Source: Puffinus mauretanicus (Eukaryota; Chordata; Aves; Procellariiformes; Procellariidae). From it: DNA of 64,000 bases. A program made the position numbers and the translations under genes. The notes under the pieces were generated by a model that was not told the DNA's origin, did not search any database, and saw only the letters and a list, made by a program, of their open reading frames with translations. How positions within the stretch are numbered: position 1 is the first letter of the stretch; every line of letters begins with the position of its first letter. Positions 62,101 to 64,000 of the stretch are shown in pieces. Location of the stretch: the NCBI GenBank assembly GCA_023333565.1, contig JAJKFH010001062.1, forward strand, positions 186,001 to 250,000. Reading direction: 5' to 3'.

Positions 62101-64000
62101 ACATTTTACAGTGTTGTGGACTTTTTTGAAATTTCAATTTCAAGAAGTGATCAGCTTTCTCATACTTTTAAACTGTGAAGAAAAAGGAATTTATTGAGAT
62201 GTAATTTCTTAATTTGAAAATCTCACTTGTAATAATAAGCTTGCAAAGGAAAAAAACTAAAGACTTTCAGTGTGTGATGTCTTTGTGTTCACTGATGTAC
62301 TTTAAATTATGATGGTAACTTCATTTTCTAAGATTTAATGCTTCATAACTTGACACGAGTTTGAATAATGATGTAAGTCATGAAAGAATATAAAGTTTTG
62401 TAGCTGCATTCTGATTCTCAACAGGCAGTTTCCCACACATCCAAACCTCTGTAAATTGGTTCAAGCGTGATCTTTATCACATTTTGTTCATTTGTTATTT
62501 TGGCTCCTGCTTGCTGCCAGTAAAATCAGCATTTCACTTTTTATTATCTTAAATTTTGCTAAAACTTTTCAGGTTCTAGAATGTGTAAATACCTCTTCTA
62601 GTTAAGGAGAGCATTTTATATAAAGCAGGAAGGAATATAGTCACACACGAGAAACTGAAATTCTCACTAAAGTATTTCATATTGTTAACAGCTGTCAGTA
62701 AGAGAAAAGGTCAAGGCGAAGTCATTAACTTTCCATTCCGTAACAAGTATTTTATGCTCCTTCCATATATGCCATAGAAACTTTTCAGAGTATCAACAGG
62801 GAATACTATAGAAATGAGTAAGCTGTCTGCTCCTATGCACTGTGCTTAGTTCCTGCGGACCAAGCTTCAGAAATGCTCTCCAGTATTCATCAACCATCAA
62901 CCATCACACAACAGCAGCAGGACATCATGGAAGATTTTTGTATCATCTTCCCTGTCTCAGTATCTTGAGAATGATTGACTTTGCTCATGTTTTTTCTATA
63001 GCACCTGCTGAGAGTGCAGATAGGTACAGGGAAAGGAATTATTTTCAGGATTATTTTCCATGAGGAATTTTATAAAATATAGATAGAAGCATAATCAGTC
63101 ACCAAGCTAAATACTTCATCTTCTCTAATAATGCACACATATTGGAAAGATATACAACAAGACAAATTATTAATATCTTGACTGTGTCAAGGTTAGCTAA
63201 TTGATTGATATATGGTATAATTTCCAAATCTTATCCTTGTGAACATATGTTTTATTCAAGACTGAGAAATGCCAAGGGCACAGCTTTAATAGATACTAGG
63301 AGAACTCCTAAAGTCTGGTTTAAGGAGCATTAAATACCATTGGCCTATTCAGGGCCAATTTTTTAGAACCCTGCAGAGGGTCCCCAGCTAAAGCCTTGAT
63401 AGTATTTGCATTAAGAAGAAACTAAACATACTCATGTATCACTTGGGACACAGAACACGGCAAATGTTCCTGCCCTTCTTAGGAGCAAGTAAACCTCCCC
63501 AGGATGTCAAATCAAAAGGAACAACAAGCAAATCATCAAAGGAGAGGAAAAATTATTCCAGTGTCAACATAAAGACTGTGTGACGCATACTGACCACCAA
63601 CCAGATTTGCAGAGACTGGTGCCTCCAAGAAGCAACTCCACTTCTCCTTATTGAAGATGGTTCTTTGTTTCTTTCATAGAACAGCACAGAAAGCATAAGC
63701 AATACCGAACCATGAAATTATACTGGAAAGTGAATGGGAGATATGAGAGAGAATGAACACCTGGAACTCAAGGATGTTAGTATACCTAGCTATTACAGCA
63801 ACAGTCACCCAAAATACAGTATTTTAGTGGAGAAATTTTCAAAGATATAATCACCAGCTAGAAATGACACATCTGCCAATCCCCTAATGTGGCTAGCAAC
63901 CACCAGTAAACTGAAATGTATTGGTGACTTGTTGCACACTGTGGTCTTCTCTGGAAGGACGGGAAACCTCTCAAATATTACTAATGCTTTGCTTGCCACT
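59111..64000. other. Intergenic DNA to the window end
   Basis: AT-rich unique sequence with short chance frames on both strands. No exon, RNA gene, promoter or recognisable repeat is seen. FANCC lies on this side of PTCH1 in mammals, but no FANCC coding sequence is recognisable here. Confidence 0.8.

Noticed and set aside
42913..64000. FANCC, expected downstream of PTCH1 by synteny
   Set aside because: No FANCC coding exon was recognisable in any frame. In mammals its start lies much farther away than 21 kb.

Overview
This is vertebrate nuclear DNA, almost certainly from a bird. It holds the 3' two-thirds of one gene on the + strand, PTCH1 (Patched 1, the Hedgehog receptor), followed by about 21 kb of apparently gene-free DNA. 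Eighteen coding exons can be placed to the base (human exons 6 to 23). Each is bounded by AG and GT, and nearly all have exactly the human exon length as I remember it. The exceptions are exon 14, one codon shorter, and exon 23, four codons shorter. The avian call rests on a PTCH1 protein close to the chicken form as I recall it, compact introns, and a CR1 LINE 3' end at 47.2-47.7 kb. The species is not resolved. In chicken PTCH1 lies on the Z chromosome, so Z linkage is the expectation.

Layout. 1-1622 is the end of intron 5; exons 1 to 5, with the promoter, N-terminus and TM1, lie upstream of the window. 1623-4987 (exons 6-9) encode the membrane-distal part of extracellular domain 1 and the start of TM2. 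5293-14708 (exons 10-13) encode the sterol-sensing domain, TM2-TM6. 15631-16030 (exon 14) is the large middle cytoplasmic loop with a PPPPY motif. 16533-26581 (exons 15-18) encode TM7, extracellular domain 2 and TM8. 28099-34743 (exons 19-21) encode TM9-TM12. 36113-37973 (exons 22-23) encode the cytoplasmic tail with a second PPXY motif and the stop codon. An intron (37975-39681) starts one base after the stop, and exon 24 (39682 to about 42912) is an entirely untranslated 3' exon ending at an AATAAA.

From 42.9 to 64 kb I find no exon, RNA gene or promoter. The recognisable content is a 5'-truncated CR1 LINE, MIR-type SINE remnants, one palindromic interspersed element, and simple repeats. 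In mammals FANCC lies on this side of PTCH1, but none of its coding sequence is visible here.

There is no sign of a new multi-gene system. The points most worth checking are the intron immediately after the stop codon with AATAAA signals inside it, an ancient MIR SINE and a CpG-rich patch inside the 3' UTR, an exact GLI 9-mer beside a FOX-like palindrome in the 7-kb intron 12, a bird N-glycosylation sequon absent from human, and degenerate copies of old palindromic elements in introns 7 and 15 and in the intergenic DNA.
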